64,000 nucleotides of DNA from JBBRCE01 sp038205115 (GTDB lineage: Bacteria > Planctomycetota > Planctomycetia > Pirellulales > JBBRCE01), in contig JBBRCE010000015.1 in assembly GCA_038205115.1 (NCBI GenBank), positions 1-64,000 on the forward strand, in the 5' to 3' direction. A model generated the notes under the pieces. The model searched no databases and was not told the DNA's origin. It saw only the letters and a program-made list of their open reading frames with translations. Position numbers and translations under genes: made by a program. Of this stretch, positions 1 through 8,682 are shown piece by piece; positions within the stretch are counted from its first letter, which is position 1, and every line of letters begins with the position of its first letter.

Positions 1-29
1 ATTTCAACTTCGACCGAAACGCTGTTCAT
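1..29 (-). CDS. Start of a minus-strand gene cut by the window edge
   Basis: An ATG on the minus strand at 29 is preceded by a good ribosome binding site (GAGGTGA, four bases before the ATG) and opens a frame reading MNSVSVEVE before the window ends. Nothing can be said about the product from nine residues. The call rests only on the start signal and an open frame to the edge, so it is tentative. Confidence 0.35.
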
Positions 30-1145
30 AACTCACCTCGTGCTAGCATCGACTGGATTGGCCACCTCACGCCACCTCCAATTCTACGCGACCGAGCAAG
101 CCCCATTCTCCGAGCCAGGAACTTAGAAACGGAAGAACCAACAATTTGTGCGGTCTCGCGGCGTATCGAGGTGGCGTAGCGTGTCAGTGGCAACTTCGCG
201 GATGCGTGAAAGAGGTGTCCGCGACGTGCATTGGGTTTCTGCGTCGCAATCCGTAGTGACCCTATCTCAGCGTCTACGGAACCGAAGCGTTCGGCGGGGC
301 GTGGACGCGGGACAGTTTGGGCGGTAGCAGGTGGAGCTGAGGAGTCACCGAGAGGCTGAAAATCGACGGGGAGGGATTGACCGAAACGCGAATAACAAGT
401 ATACTATTGTACATATATCTCGCGGGCGGAAGTTTGCCCAATGCGGGACAACGGATTTGAGGCCAACCCAGGGCTCTGACAACTCAGCGTGCAAAGGCAG
501 GCACAACACCCGTACGGAAAATCCAGTTCGTAGTAGTCAGGCGAAATGCTTGAGTGGTTGAGCAATCAACGGCAAACAATCAAGGCTGCGAACGAGGTTT
601 TTCCGTCGGCAATTCGCCTGCGTCTGCATGAGACTGATGGCAAGGGATGTCGCGTGGATGGTTTGCTAGACAAAAGTAGGTTCGCCGGTGCGCTGGTGAA
701 TCGAAATCGAACTGACACGCGGCCGCAGTAAATAGCCGAATCCCCGTTGAAGCTCTTTGACAATTCGACCGGCGGTCGCCTGCGCCTATGCAAGCCTGGC
801 GACCGCTCACACACTCCGATTTGCAAAAGTGCGATTCGGCGGGCAGCGACTGTGTTGCGCGCCGAAGGCAAGTTATTCGCCACGTCACAGCGAAGCAAAT
901 CGGAGTGAGGAGCCTGAGGTGCGCGCCGAAGGGGTCAGAAAATCGCAGTCATCGGGCGTTGTGTCCGCACTGTCCACGGCGATTATCGAGGTCAAAACTG
1001 TCGCCAAGTCGTTACGCTGTGCAAATTTGCACGCGAGGCACGGAGCGAATTTGCGAAAAACTTTTTTCCGATCCCTTCGCCCCTCGCTTTCCCCTGTCGC
1101 CTTTCGTTTCCCCTGGCCTGCGTCCGAGCAAGGGGAGCCGAGCGA
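30..1145. other. 1.1-kb region without a convincing gene
   Basis: Open frames here are short, overlap each other on both strands and have Arg/Ser/Ala-rich shadow-like composition. No start with a good ribosome binding site leads to a protein-like product. The region holds an AT-rich patch near 398-418, an inverted and direct repeat cluster at 812-932 and further GCAAATT/AATTTGC palindromes at 1021-1054. It lies downstream of acs on the acs strand. No tRNA, rRNA, tmRNA or RNase P signature was recognised. Confidence 0.5.
812..932. repeat. Intergenic inverted and direct repeat cluster
   Basis: A perfect 13-base inverted repeat has arms at 812-824 (CACTCCGATTTGC) and 895-907 (GCAAATCGGAGTG), with 70 bases between them. 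Interleaved with it is a 13-base direct repeat, TGCGCGCCGAAGG, at 856-868 and 920-932. A further palindrome, GCAAATTTGC, lies at 1021-1030. This could be a folded RNA, a small non-autonomous repeat element or a binding region; the window has only one copy, so I cannot decide. Confidence 0.5.
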
Positions 1146-3107
1146 TTAATCTTCGTCGGTGCGGATTTTGGCAAGCACGCTGTAGTCTTCCAGCGTGCTG
1201 GTATCGCCGATCGTTTCTTTCCCGCTGGCAATATCGCGCAGCAGACGCCGCATGATTTTGCCGCTGCGGGTTTTTGGCAGCGAGGCGGTAAAGCGGACTT
1301 CGTCGGGTTGGGCCAGCGCGCCGATCTCTTTGCGAACGTGTTTTTTCAAAGCGTCGCGGAGCTCTTCGTCCGGCTCGCCCGATTTGAGCACTACGAACAC
1401 GGTCACGGCTTCGCCTTTGAGCGCGTGCGGCTTGCCGACCGCGGCCGCTTCGGCCACTCGCGGATGGCTGACCAGCGCGCTTTCGATTTCGATGGTGCTG
1501 AGCCGATGCCCTGCGACGTTCAGCACGTCGTCGATGCGGCCCATGATCCAGTAGTAACCGTCGGCGTCTTGACGGCAATTGTCGCCGGCCAAATAGCGAT
1601 GCGGCACCTTGCTCCAGTACTGTTCTCGGTAGCGGGCGTCGTCGCCCCAGATGCCGCGCAGCATTCCGGGCCACGGTTTTTCCATCACCAGCCAGCCACC
1701 TTGACCGGCCGGCACGGGCTGGCCGGACGAGTCGACAATGGCCGGCACGATGCCCGGCAGCGGTTTGGTGCAACTACCGGGCTTGGTGGCGATGGCACCG
1801 GGTAGCGGGCTCATCATGATGCCGCCGGTTTCCGTCTGCCACCAGGTATCGACGATTGGGCAGCGCTCGGCGCCAATTTTGCGGTGATACCACATCCAGG
1901 CTTCCGGATTGATGCCTTCGCCCACCGTGCCGAGCAATCGCAGGCTGGAGATATCGTGCTTGTCGACCCAGTGGTCGCCCCATTTGATGAAGGCTCGAAT
2001 GGCGGTGGGCGCGGTGTAAAAAATCGTGACGCGATACTTTTCGATGATCTCCCAAAAGCGATCTTCTTGCGGCCAGTTAGGCGCGCCTTCGTACATGACG
2101 CTGGTGGCGCCAGCCGCGAGCGGTCCGTAAACCATGTAACTATGCCCGGTGATCCAACCGCAATCGGCCGTACACCAGTAAGTATCTGTCTCACGATGAT
2201 CGAACACCCACTCAAAGGTTTTCTTGACGTACAAGTTGTAGCCGGCCGTTGTGTGTTTGATACCTTTGGGTTTGCCAGTCGAACCGCTGGTATACAGGAT
2301 GAACAGCGGCGCTTCGCTATCCAGTGGCTCGGCGGGGCAGTCGCCGGGCGCGGCGTCCATCAGGTCGTCCCACCAATGATCGCGGCCGGGTTCCATATGG
2401 ACGTGCGTGCCGGCACGGCGGTAGACGACGCAATCTTTGACCGTGGGCGATTTAGCCAATGCGGCGTCGACATTCGCCTTGAGCGGAATTTGCTGTCCAC
2501 GACGCCAACCGGCGTCGGCCGTGATGACCAACTTGCTGCCGGCGTCGTTGTTGCGATCGGCAATGGCTTCGCTGGAAAACCCGCCAAAGATGACCGAATG
2601 CACCGCGCCGATTCGGGCGCAGGCCAGCATGGCAATGACCAGTTCCGGCACCATCGGCATGTAGATCGAAACCACATCGCCCTGCTTGATGCCCAGGCTT
2701 TTGAGCACGTTGGCGAATTTGCAAACTTCGCGATGCAACTGCTGGTAGGTGAGCGTACGGGTGTCGCCGGGTTCGCCTTCCCAGAGGATGGCCGCCTGAT
2801 TTTGCCGCGGCGTGCCGAGATGAGCGTCCAAGCAGTTGTACGAAGCGTTGGTCTTGCCGCCGACAAACCAATGTGCAAACGGTTCTTGCCAATCGAGCAC
2901 TTTGCTGAAAGGTTCGAACCAGTGTAACTCGGTGGCCAGTTTACCCCAGAAGGCTTCGATATCGCCGGCGGCTTGCTGCCAAAGTTGTTCGTATTCGGCC
3001 AGCGATTTGATCCGCGCCTGAGCGGAGAATTCGGCTGGCGGCGGAAACAATCGGCTCTCTTGCATGACCGTATCGAGTTGGCCGCTACTTGCACTGCTGT
3101 TTGACAT
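1146..3107 (-). CDS. acs: Acetyl-coenzyme A synthetase
   Basis: AMP-forming ligase that converts acetate, ATP and CoA to acetyl-CoA in the cytoplasm. The ATP-binding motif YTSGSTGKPKG is intact, as is the C-terminal TRSGKIMRRLLR segment, whose lysine is needed for adenylation and is the usual site of regulatory acetylation. I use the ATG at 3107, giving 653 residues, close to the 652 of E. coli Acs. The frame stays open upstream to 3188, but the extra 27 residues are Arg/Ser/Gln-rich and not family-like. It stands alone as a monocistronic-looking gene, about 200 bases from panB on the same strand. No acetyltransferase or deacetylase partner is nearby. Confidence 0.96.
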   Translation of the reverse strand: MSNSSASSGQLDTVMQESRLFPPPAEFSAQARIKSLAEYEQLWQQAAGDIEAFWGKLATELHWFEPFSKVLDWQEPFAHWFVGGKTNASYNCLDAHLGTPRQNQAAILWEGEPGDTRTLTYQQLHREVCKFANVLKSLGIKQGDVVSIYMPMVPELVIAMLACARIGAVHSVIFGGFSSEAIADRNNDAGSKLVITADAGWRRGQQIPLKANVDAALAKSPTVKDCVVYRRAGTHVHMEPGRDHWWDDLMDAAPGDCPAEPLDSEAPLFILYTSGSTGKPKGIKHTTAGYNLYVKKTFEWVFDHRETDTYWCTADCGWITGHSYMVYGPLAAGATSVMYEGAPNWPQEDRFWEIIEKYRVTIFYTAPTAIRAFIKWGDHWVDKHDISSLRLLGTVGEGINPEAWMWYHRKIGAERCPIVDTWWQTETGGIMMSPLPGAIATKPGSCTKPLPGIVPAIVDSSGQPVPAGQGGWLVMEKPWPGMLRGIWGDDARYREQYWSKVPHRYLAGDNCRQDADGYYWIMGRIDDVLNVAGHRLSTIEIESALVSHPRVAEAAAVGKPHALKGEAVTVFVVLKSGEPDEELRDALKKHVRKEIGALAQPDEVRFTASLPKTRSGKIMRRLLRDIASGKETIGDTSTLEDYSVLAKIRTDED

Positions 3108-3316
3108 ACTGAGTTTCCGCCGTAACTGACGATGAGATTGCGATGGGGTCTGGCAAACCAACGAAGCCGCGGTTTGCACGCAGGGCAATTTTAGTTGCGC
3201 AAGGAAGGAACCGTCAAACAGATGACGGAAGAATCGAAGAGACTTGGAATTTCAGACGTTTGGAGCTTCCGAAAATGAACTCGGTAAACCCGCATGACAT
3301 GGCATGCCGCAACGCA

Positions 3317-4114
3317 CTAATTAAACGATTGTTCTGGGGTGGGAAACGCGCCGGTGCGAACGTCGCCGCGGAACTGACTGACGGCCGCGGTAATGATGTT
3401 GGCCAAATCCGCGTAGGATTTGACAAACCGCGGCACGTAACCGCTGGTCAGGCCCAGTAGATCGTGCGTGACCAGAACTTGCCCATCGCAACCGCTGCCG
3501 GCGCCGATGCCAATGGTGGGAATTTTGACGGCGGCGGTGATTTTTTCGGCCATGCCGGCCGGAATGCATTCCAGCACTACGGCAAACGCGCCGGAGTTTT
3601 GCGCCGACCGCGCGTCGGCCAGCAGTTGGTCTTCGTCGCGTTGAACTTTGTAACCGCCCAACTGATGCACGCTCTGGGGACGCAAACCAACATGCGCCAT
3701 CACCGGAATTCCCGCCGAAACCAGCGCGGAAATGACATCGGCCTGTTCGGCGCCGCCTTCGAGTTTAACCGCTTGGCAGCGCGTCTCTTTGAGAATTCGC
3801 CCGGCGAACTCGACCGCTTTATACGGCCCCAAATGATTTGTCGGAAATGGCATGTCGACCACCACCAGCGCCTGATCGACTGCGCGGCCAACCATTTCGG
3901 CATGGTAAATCATCTCGTCCAGCGTCACCGGCAGCGTGGTGCCGTGGCCTTGCACGACCATCGACATACTGTCGCCGACGAGAATCGCCTCGATGCCCGC
4001 GCGATCCAACAGCCGCGCCATTGGATAATCGTAGGCGGTCAGCATGGTCATTTTTTGGCCGGCCGCTTTCATCGCCACCAGTTTGGGAACCGTCATTCGG
4101 CCAGATTCAGCCAT
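3317..4114 (-). CDS. panB: 3-methyl-2-oxobutanoate hydroxymethyltransferase
   Basis: First committed enzyme of pantothenate (hence CoA) synthesis: it transfers a hydroxymethyl group from methylene-tetrahydrofolate to 2-oxoisovalerate to give ketopantoate. Family hallmarks are visible: MLTAYDYPMA near the N terminus, the GDSMSMVVQGH metal-site motif, VKLEGG, and GIGAGSGCDGQVLV near the C terminus. With the ATG at 4114 the product is 265 residues, the usual size, and a GGAA sits six bases upstream. An ATG at 4120 and a TTG at 4126 are in-frame alternatives. panC and panD are not in the window. Confidence 0.95.
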   Translation of the reverse strand: MAESGRMTVPKLVAMKAAGQKMTMLTAYDYPMARLLDRAGIEAILVGDSMSMVVQGHGTTLPVTLDEMIYHAEMVGRAVDQALVVVDMPFPTNHLGPYKAVEFAGRILKETRCQAVKLEGGAEQADVISALVSAGIPVMAHVGLRPQSVHQLGGYKVQRDEDQLLADARSAQNSGAFAVVLECIPAGMAEKITAAVKIPTIGIGAGSGCDGQVLVTHDLLGLTSGYVPRFVKSYADLANIITAAVSQFRGDVRTGAFPTPEQSFN

Positions 4115-4249
4115 TGCCATTTCCAATCGTCACGAGGAGTTCGCATTAAGGATTGCCGGGCAGTGATTCTGCGCGGCCTGCGCGCTTCGCTGCCTGGCAC
4201 ACCTGCATTATGGCGACCGCGGCGGTCAGGCCACAACAGCCAGCGTCCG

Positions 4250-6253
4250 TTATTGAACCGTGCCGCGGAAATCGTTGAATCGCACGTAATTCAAGTGGCG
4301 ATACAAGTCGCTGGTTTGCAGCAGATCCAGGTGCGTGCCTTCGGCGTGGAGTTGGCCATCGTGAAACAGCAAAATGCGCTGGCTGGTGCGCAGCGTACTC
4401 ACGCGGCCAGCCAGGATGATGACCAGCCGATTTTTGCCGACGTGGGCGATGGCCGCATCCATCAGTTCGCCGGCGCGCGGGTCCGAAGTTTCGGCCGGTT
4501 CTTCCAGCAGAATCACGGCCGGATCGTGCAGCAGCACGCGTGCCAACGCCACGCGCACCACTTGCGTGGGATCGAGCCAAGTGCCATGCGCGCCAACAAT
4601 GGTGTTGAAACCCTGCGGCAGGCTCTCGATAAAATCGTAGGCTTGCGCGGCTTTGGCGGCGTCTGTGATTTGCGTCAGCGAGAAGCGATCGTCGCCGCAG
4701 GCGATATTGTCGCGGACCGAGGCAGTCCACAGCACGTTGTCCGGCAGCAACACGCAGACTTGCCCACGCAGCGATTCGAGCGTGGCCAGGCGAATATCGG
4801 CGCCGTCGAACTGAATGCGCCCTGCGACCGGATCGTAGTAGCGCGGAATCAAGCCGGCAATTGCGGCGGGCGTGACGGAGTCGGAGGCGACGATCGATAC
4901 ATTGCTGCCGGCCGGAAATTTCAGCGAGACCTGGTCCAACAAGCGGCGACCGAGCGCATCGGCCAACGAGACGCGATCGAGTTCCACGCCGCGCAGCAGG
5001 CGATTGAGCGGTTGCGCATGCGCGACTTGTCCCACGGCCGGGTCGCGGTCTAAATACGTCAGCAGTTCGTCCGAGGCGCTTTCGCAGTCCGGCATGCACC
5101 GCAGCAATCGCAGGCAGCGAAGCAACGGATGTCCCATCCAGCACAGCGAGGCCAGCAGCACGACGGTGCCAGCTAACGTCATTTGTGGTGGGTCTTGCAG
5201 CGCATTGACGCCCACCAGCAGCAAAATCAAGATCGCGCCGGACAAGCCAAAAAACAGCACCAGCGGACCAATGCCGGCAACGGCTGTGTGCTGCGCTACC
5301 GCGAGCTTTCGCAGCCGCGCAACTTCCGTTGCGTAGGTCGCGTTGATGTCGGCGTCGTTGACTCCGCCCATCAACCGGGCTTGGCGTAAACTCTCGACCA
5401 GCAGCGGTGCGTGTTGCGACGCCCGGTCGCCGGCCAGCTTGGCGCGTTGCCGCGCACGACGATGCATGGACGTCAATATCAAGGCCGCCAGGCAGCAAAC
5501 CACTAGCGCCGCAATCGCCAGCCAAATCTGCGCCACCAACATCAAGATCAACAGCGAGGCAATCAGCGCCAGCGAATGCGGCACCACGCGCCACCAGGCC
5601 ACCAAGCCACGACGCAAGCTTTCCGATGTCTCCGTCAGTAAATCAGTCGGACCGAATCGCCGTGATGAGAGCCAATCGCTCGATCCTAACCTCACTGCCT
5701 GTTGTTGCACGGCCACACTGATCCGCGAGATCACGCTGACGGCCAGGCTTTGAATCGAGACTTCCAAAACCCAGAGCACGAGTGTCAGCAGCATCGCAAG
5801 CAACCAGCCAACGCCCATCAGTGTCAGCAGGCAGGGTCCGTTGGTTTGTAGCGCCGGCCAGGCGCGATAAGCCTTGACCAACGGTCCGCCTAACAGCGTT
5901 CGATGATTTCGCCAGACGATGGGCAGCAAACCGCGATCGATATAAACGGCGCCCTCGGCATCCACGCGGTCCGCCGCGCGACCGGCCAGCGCGTCGGCCG
6001 TTTCGCGCTGGGCTATGGGCGTCCGCAGACGGCCGCCATCGGCCAGCAAAGAGACAAATAGCCCGAGCACAATAATCAGCAGCGGAGCGAGCGTCGCGGC
6101 AATCAGCCCCGTGACGATCACGGCAATCCGAGCGCCGAGAAAACGCCGGGCGAAGAGTCGCACTCGTTGAAACGAGGGCCAACGCATTGAGATGGTTAAA
6201 TCCGAGAGGCCAAGGGAACGGTGATCCGACGCAACTGCGAGCCGATGCACCAC
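4250..6253 (-). CDS. ABC-exporter-like protein with a degenerate ATPase domain
   Basis: The layout is that of a half-size ABC exporter: hydrophobic segments through the first 400 residues, then a C-terminal nucleotide-binding-domain fold that aligns by eye over its whole length (IPRYYDPVAGRI, VRDNIACGD, FIESLPQGFNTIVG). Every catalytic motif has changed. The Walker A site reads ASDSVTPAA at 456-464 with no GKS/T. The signature motif is LDPTQ instead of LSGGQ (about 560-564). Walker B is LLEEP (D to E at 584). The H-loop histidine is Gly at 616. The frame is clean, so this is not a decayed pseudogene but probably an ATP-independent or regulatory relative. The GTG at 6253 is chosen because CGGAG lies eight bases upstream; ATG 6187 is an alternative. 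Confidence 0.82.
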   Translation of the reverse strand: MVHRLAVASDHRSLGLSDLTISMRWPSFQRVRLFARRFLGARIAVIVTGLIAATLAPLLIIVLGLFVSLLADGGRLRTPIAQRETADALAGRAADRVDAEGAVYIDRGLLPIVWRNHRTLLGGPLVKAYRAWPALQTNGPCLLTLMGVGWLLAMLLTLVLWVLEVSIQSLAVSVISRISVAVQQQAVRLGSSDWLSSRRFGPTDLLTETSESLRRGLVAWWRVVPHSLALIASLLILMLVAQIWLAIAALVVCCLAALILTSMHRRARQRAKLAGDRASQHAPLLVESLRQARLMGGVNDADINATYATEVARLRKLAVAQHTAVAGIGPLVLFFGLSGAILILLLVGVNALQDPPQMTLAGTVVLLASLCWMGHPLLRCLRLLRCMPDCESASDELLTYLDRDPAVGQVAHAQPLNRLLRGVELDRVSLADALGRRLLDQVSLKFPAGSNVSIVASDSVTPAAIAGLIPRYYDPVAGRIQFDGADIRLATLESLRGQVCVLLPDNVLWTASVRDNIACGDDRFSLTQITDAAKAAQAYDFIESLPQGFNTIVGAHGTWLDPTQVVRVALARVLLHDPAVILLEEPAETSDPRAGELMDAAIAHVGKNRLVIILAGRVSTLRTSQRILLFHDGQLHAEGTHLDLLQTSDLYRHLNYVRFNDFRGTVQ

Positions 6254-6452
6254 CCTGTGCGCTCCGAGTATCCTGTCCGGCCACCCTCAACAGACCGGGC
6301 CGGCGGTTAACTCAGGATAACCCGAATCTCAAAACTAGCAACTCGGAAACGACATTTTGAACTGGAAATCGAGGCAATCGTGCGGCATTTGTGCGCCGCA
6401 GTCGGCGGTATTTCCGGCTGCGGCTGGAATTGATTCCCCAATCGCTTCCGCT

Positions 6453-6563
6453 TCACACACCAACCGCTACCCGCGTGAAGGCAAACACCAGCAGCGCCAG
6501 TGCTGACAGAAGACTAACCAGCCACCAGACAATTCCGGATTTTGTTGCGCGAGCAATCTGCAT
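6453..6563 (-). CDS. 36-residue membrane microprotein
   Basis: A short frame starts at an ATG preceded by AGAAAGGTGACTC, an almost ideal ribosome binding site. It encodes 36 residues: a short basic N terminus (MQIARATKSG), one continuous hydrophobic helix of about 20 residues (starting IVWWLVSLLSAL) and a short tail ending TRVAVGV. It would be a single-pass inner-membrane peptide. It sits between the YbaK-type gene downstream and the ABC-like gene upstream start region, on the same strand as both. I recognise no family. Support is the start signal and the clean helix only. Confidence 0.5.
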   Translation of the reverse strand: MQIARATKSGIVWWLVSLLSALALLVFAFTRVAVGV

Positions 6564-6605
6564 GAGTCACCTTTCTTTCGGCACAGTGTCGATCGTTTGT
6601 GTGCG

Positions 6606-7064
6606 TTAAACGTGGTGCGAAAATTGAGCGATTAACGGACTTTCCAACCATTTGAAATCGTAGGCCCGCATGCGAATCGCTTCGCGGTGGGTGTTGGCTT
6701 CGAACACGATTTCGTCGTCAGCCATCAGCGAGGCATCGACCAGCGTCCGCATGCCATAGTGCGAGCCAAACGGCGGCAGCGCTCCTAAATCGCAATCCGT
6801 AAAATGCGAGCCGCATTCTTTTTCGGTCGCCAGCGCCATCACCGCGCAGCCTAGCGCTTTTTTGGCCAGCTTGAGATCGACGATATGCGTGGCCGGCACA
6901 ACGGCTAACACGTAACCGTCGTCAGCTCGCAACAGCACGGCTTTGGCCACGGCTTCGCCCGTCACATGTACGCTTTGCGCCAAGTGCTGCGCGTCGAAGG
7001 TGGGCTCATGCTGCAGGGTGCTGAAGGAAACTTCTCGTCGTTCGAGAAACTGTTGCACATTCAT
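6606..7064 (-). CDS. YbaK/EbsC-family aminoacyl-tRNA deacylase-like protein
   Basis: A 152-residue single-domain protein of the YbaK/ProX superfamily, which hydrolyses mischarged aminoacyl-tRNA in trans or acts on related substrates. Visible family features are the AKAVLLRADDGYVLAVVPA strand pair with the conserved lysine, the LPPFGSHYGMRTLVD segment, and EANTHREAIRM near the end. The ATG at 7064 has a strong GGAGGA six bases upstream. No prolyl-tRNA synthetase gene is adjacent, so the tRNA substrate cannot be inferred. Confidence 0.85.
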   Translation of the reverse strand: MNVQQFLERREVSFSTLQHEPTFDAQHLAQSVHVTGEAVAKAVLLRADDGYVLAVVPATHIVDLKLAKKALGCAVMALATEKECGSHFTDCDLGALPPFGSHYGMRTLVDASLMADDEIVFEANTHREAIRMRAYDFKWLESPLIAQFSHHV

Positions 7065-7420
7065 TGCATGTCCTCCGAGAATTATTGGGCCAGATCGAAC
7101 TGCAAGAATTCCCAGCGCCGCGACGAAGAACTGCGTTGCCCGGAAATCGCCGGCAGGGGCAAGTTCAACTCCGTCGGGTCGACACGCCGGAAGGCAGTCA
7201 CCGGCGCGTCACCGGTAGAACACCGAGCGCCTGATTCATGAATTCTACCGCGCGCCGCACGGCAAGACAGAACAATTTTGCCTGCCGCAGGCAAATCACG
7301 TCACGCGGCGACTTTGCAGGCGGTGACGTGTTGGGACGGGAAGGTGTTTGGCGGCGTCACGGCAGCGAGATTCCCGACCGGATGAATGATCGTATCGCGC
7401 CACGCCGGCCGGGGGCGAAG
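7065..7420. other. Intergenic stretch, nothing recognised
   Basis: 356 bases between the YbaK-type gene and the end of the NPCBM operon. The short frames here have shadow-like composition. I see no terminator hairpin with a T-tract and no RNA gene. Confidence 0.5.
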
Positions 7421-8677
7421 TTATTTTACCAGCCGAGCGTTGAGCCAATCGGCATGGTCCAATTGGTCGCCGCGGTCGGCAAAGTCCACGAGCAGCGTCA
7501 ATCGCTTGGCGCCGGTCAGATCGACCGAAAGCGGCAGCGGCGGATCGTTGCCGCGAATGACGGGCGTGACCAGCGCTTCATCCCAACTGCCGCCGCCGCG
7601 ATTCACCAGCACGCGGAAGGTCACGCTGCCGCCACCGGATGTGGCGTCATCAATGGCCACTTCGGACTGAAATCTTCGATACGCGCGCGGCAAATCGTAG
7701 GTGATCCGGGCCGTGCTGTGCATGCCGAGCCCCTTGCGAAATGTCGCTTGACCTGCCCTCAACGGCTGGTCGAGCACGCTGCGGTCGATGGCGAACGGCC
7801 ACGCTAGATCGAGAAACGGCACGTGTTTGTAGCTGCTGGCTTTGAGATCCGATAGATAATCGGCCTGACCGCCGAGCGGTTGTATCGCCACGAGTTCGGG
7901 CAGTTCGGTCGAAAGTTTGATCTCGCCCGCCAGACGAACGGACAGTCTGTTTTTATCGAGCCGCAGCGCGCTTGCCGTGAGCCGCGACCCGTCTTTGAAG
8001 CCCAACATCGCGCGCAGTCCGCTCTCGCTAGGTTTGGCGGCCAGCGACGGATTGAGAATCACCGCGGCCACCTTGGCGGCAGCGACGTCGATTTTGCCGA
8101 CCGTGGTTTCGAACTTGATGTTGTCGTCCTTCAGAGCGAGCAGCGTGCCGGTTAATTCGTCGCCGTTGACCAATTGCAAGCGGTCGGCGGCGCCCGTGGC
8201 GGACGTGACCTTTTGCAACAGAGCGTCGCGCGATTGCCGCGCGGTGGGCGCGTTCAGTATCAGTCCACAGACGCGTTCCAGCGGCAGTTTGAAATTCCCG
8301 AATGTGTCCGACTCGATCAGCAATTGTTGCGAATCGATTTTCAGCGGCGAAGCGATTCCACCCAGCGAAGCAGGCACGGCAATCGCGTCGCCACCCGGCA
8401 ACACCACCAGCGAGCCGCTCGGTAATTCCGGCCAACGCCCCCATTGCACGAGTTCGTCAGCGGCCAGCGATTTGGCTTCGCCGCCGGCAAACGTCAACTT
8501 CCACGGATTGTCGATTGCCACCAGGCTACCGAACGTGGGCTTGCCATCGATACTCAGCAGCGGCGGCAAATCCGCCGGCTTGGGCAGATCGGCGCCGCGC
8601 GCGCCATTTTGATGCGCCAGGCAACCGGCACAATAGGCTGTCACCAACAGTAATCGGAGAAACGCTGCGCTCGGCAT
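7421..8677 (-). CDS. Exported NPCBM-domain protein
   Basis: About 418 residues starting at the ATG at 8677, five bases after the stop of the upstream gene. The N terminus (MPSAAFLRLLLVTAYCAGCLA) is a signal peptide; a lipobox is possible but not canonical. The middle holds beta-rich repeats about linear substrates or thresholds (GDELTGTLLALKDD, FKDGSRLTAS). The C-terminal 150 residues match the NPCBM/NEW2 carbohydrate-binding-like fold: the LGMHSTARITYDLP motif, then FQSEVAIDD and RLTLLVDFADRGD near the end. It is the last gene of a six-gene operon for envelope proteins. It is likely periplasmic and binds glycan, but has no visible catalytic domain. Confidence 0.8.
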   Translation of the reverse strand: MPSAAFLRLLLVTAYCAGCLAHQNGARGADLPKPADLPPLLSIDGKPTFGSLVAIDNPWKLTFAGGEAKSLAADELVQWGRWPELPSGSLVVLPGGDAIAVPASLGGIASPLKIDSQQLLIESDTFGNFKLPLERVCGLILNAPTARQSRDALLQKVTSATGAADRLQLVNGDELTGTLLALKDDNIKFETTVGKIDVAAAKVAAVILNPSLAAKPSESGLRAMLGFKDGSRLTASALRLDKNRLSVRLAGEIKLSTELPELVAIQPLGGQADYLSDLKASSYKHVPFLDLAWPFAIDRSVLDQPLRAGQATFRKGLGMHSTARITYDLPRAYRRFQSEVAIDDATSGGGSVTFRVLVNRGGGSWDEALVTPVIRGNDPPLPLSVDLTGAKRLTLLVDFADRGDQLDHADWLNARLVK

Positions 8678-8682
8678 GGTAA

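Noticed and set aside
757..785. TTGACA at 757-762 as a promoter
   Set aside because: No AT-rich -10 box is found 16-18 bases later; the following sequence is GC-rich.
331..1255. Several short open frames at the left edge
   Set aside because: They overlap one another on both strands, are Arg/Ser/Ala-rich and lack start signals; none resembles a protein family.
1884..2927. A 347-residue open frame on the plus strand inside acs
   Set aside because: It is antisense to the well-supported acs gene and has Arg/His/Gly-rich shadow composition, with no ribosome binding site.
3464..5053. A 529-residue open frame on the plus strand across panB and the ABC-like gene
   Set aside because: It spans two real minus-strand genes and its composition is that of a reverse-frame shadow in GC-rich DNA.
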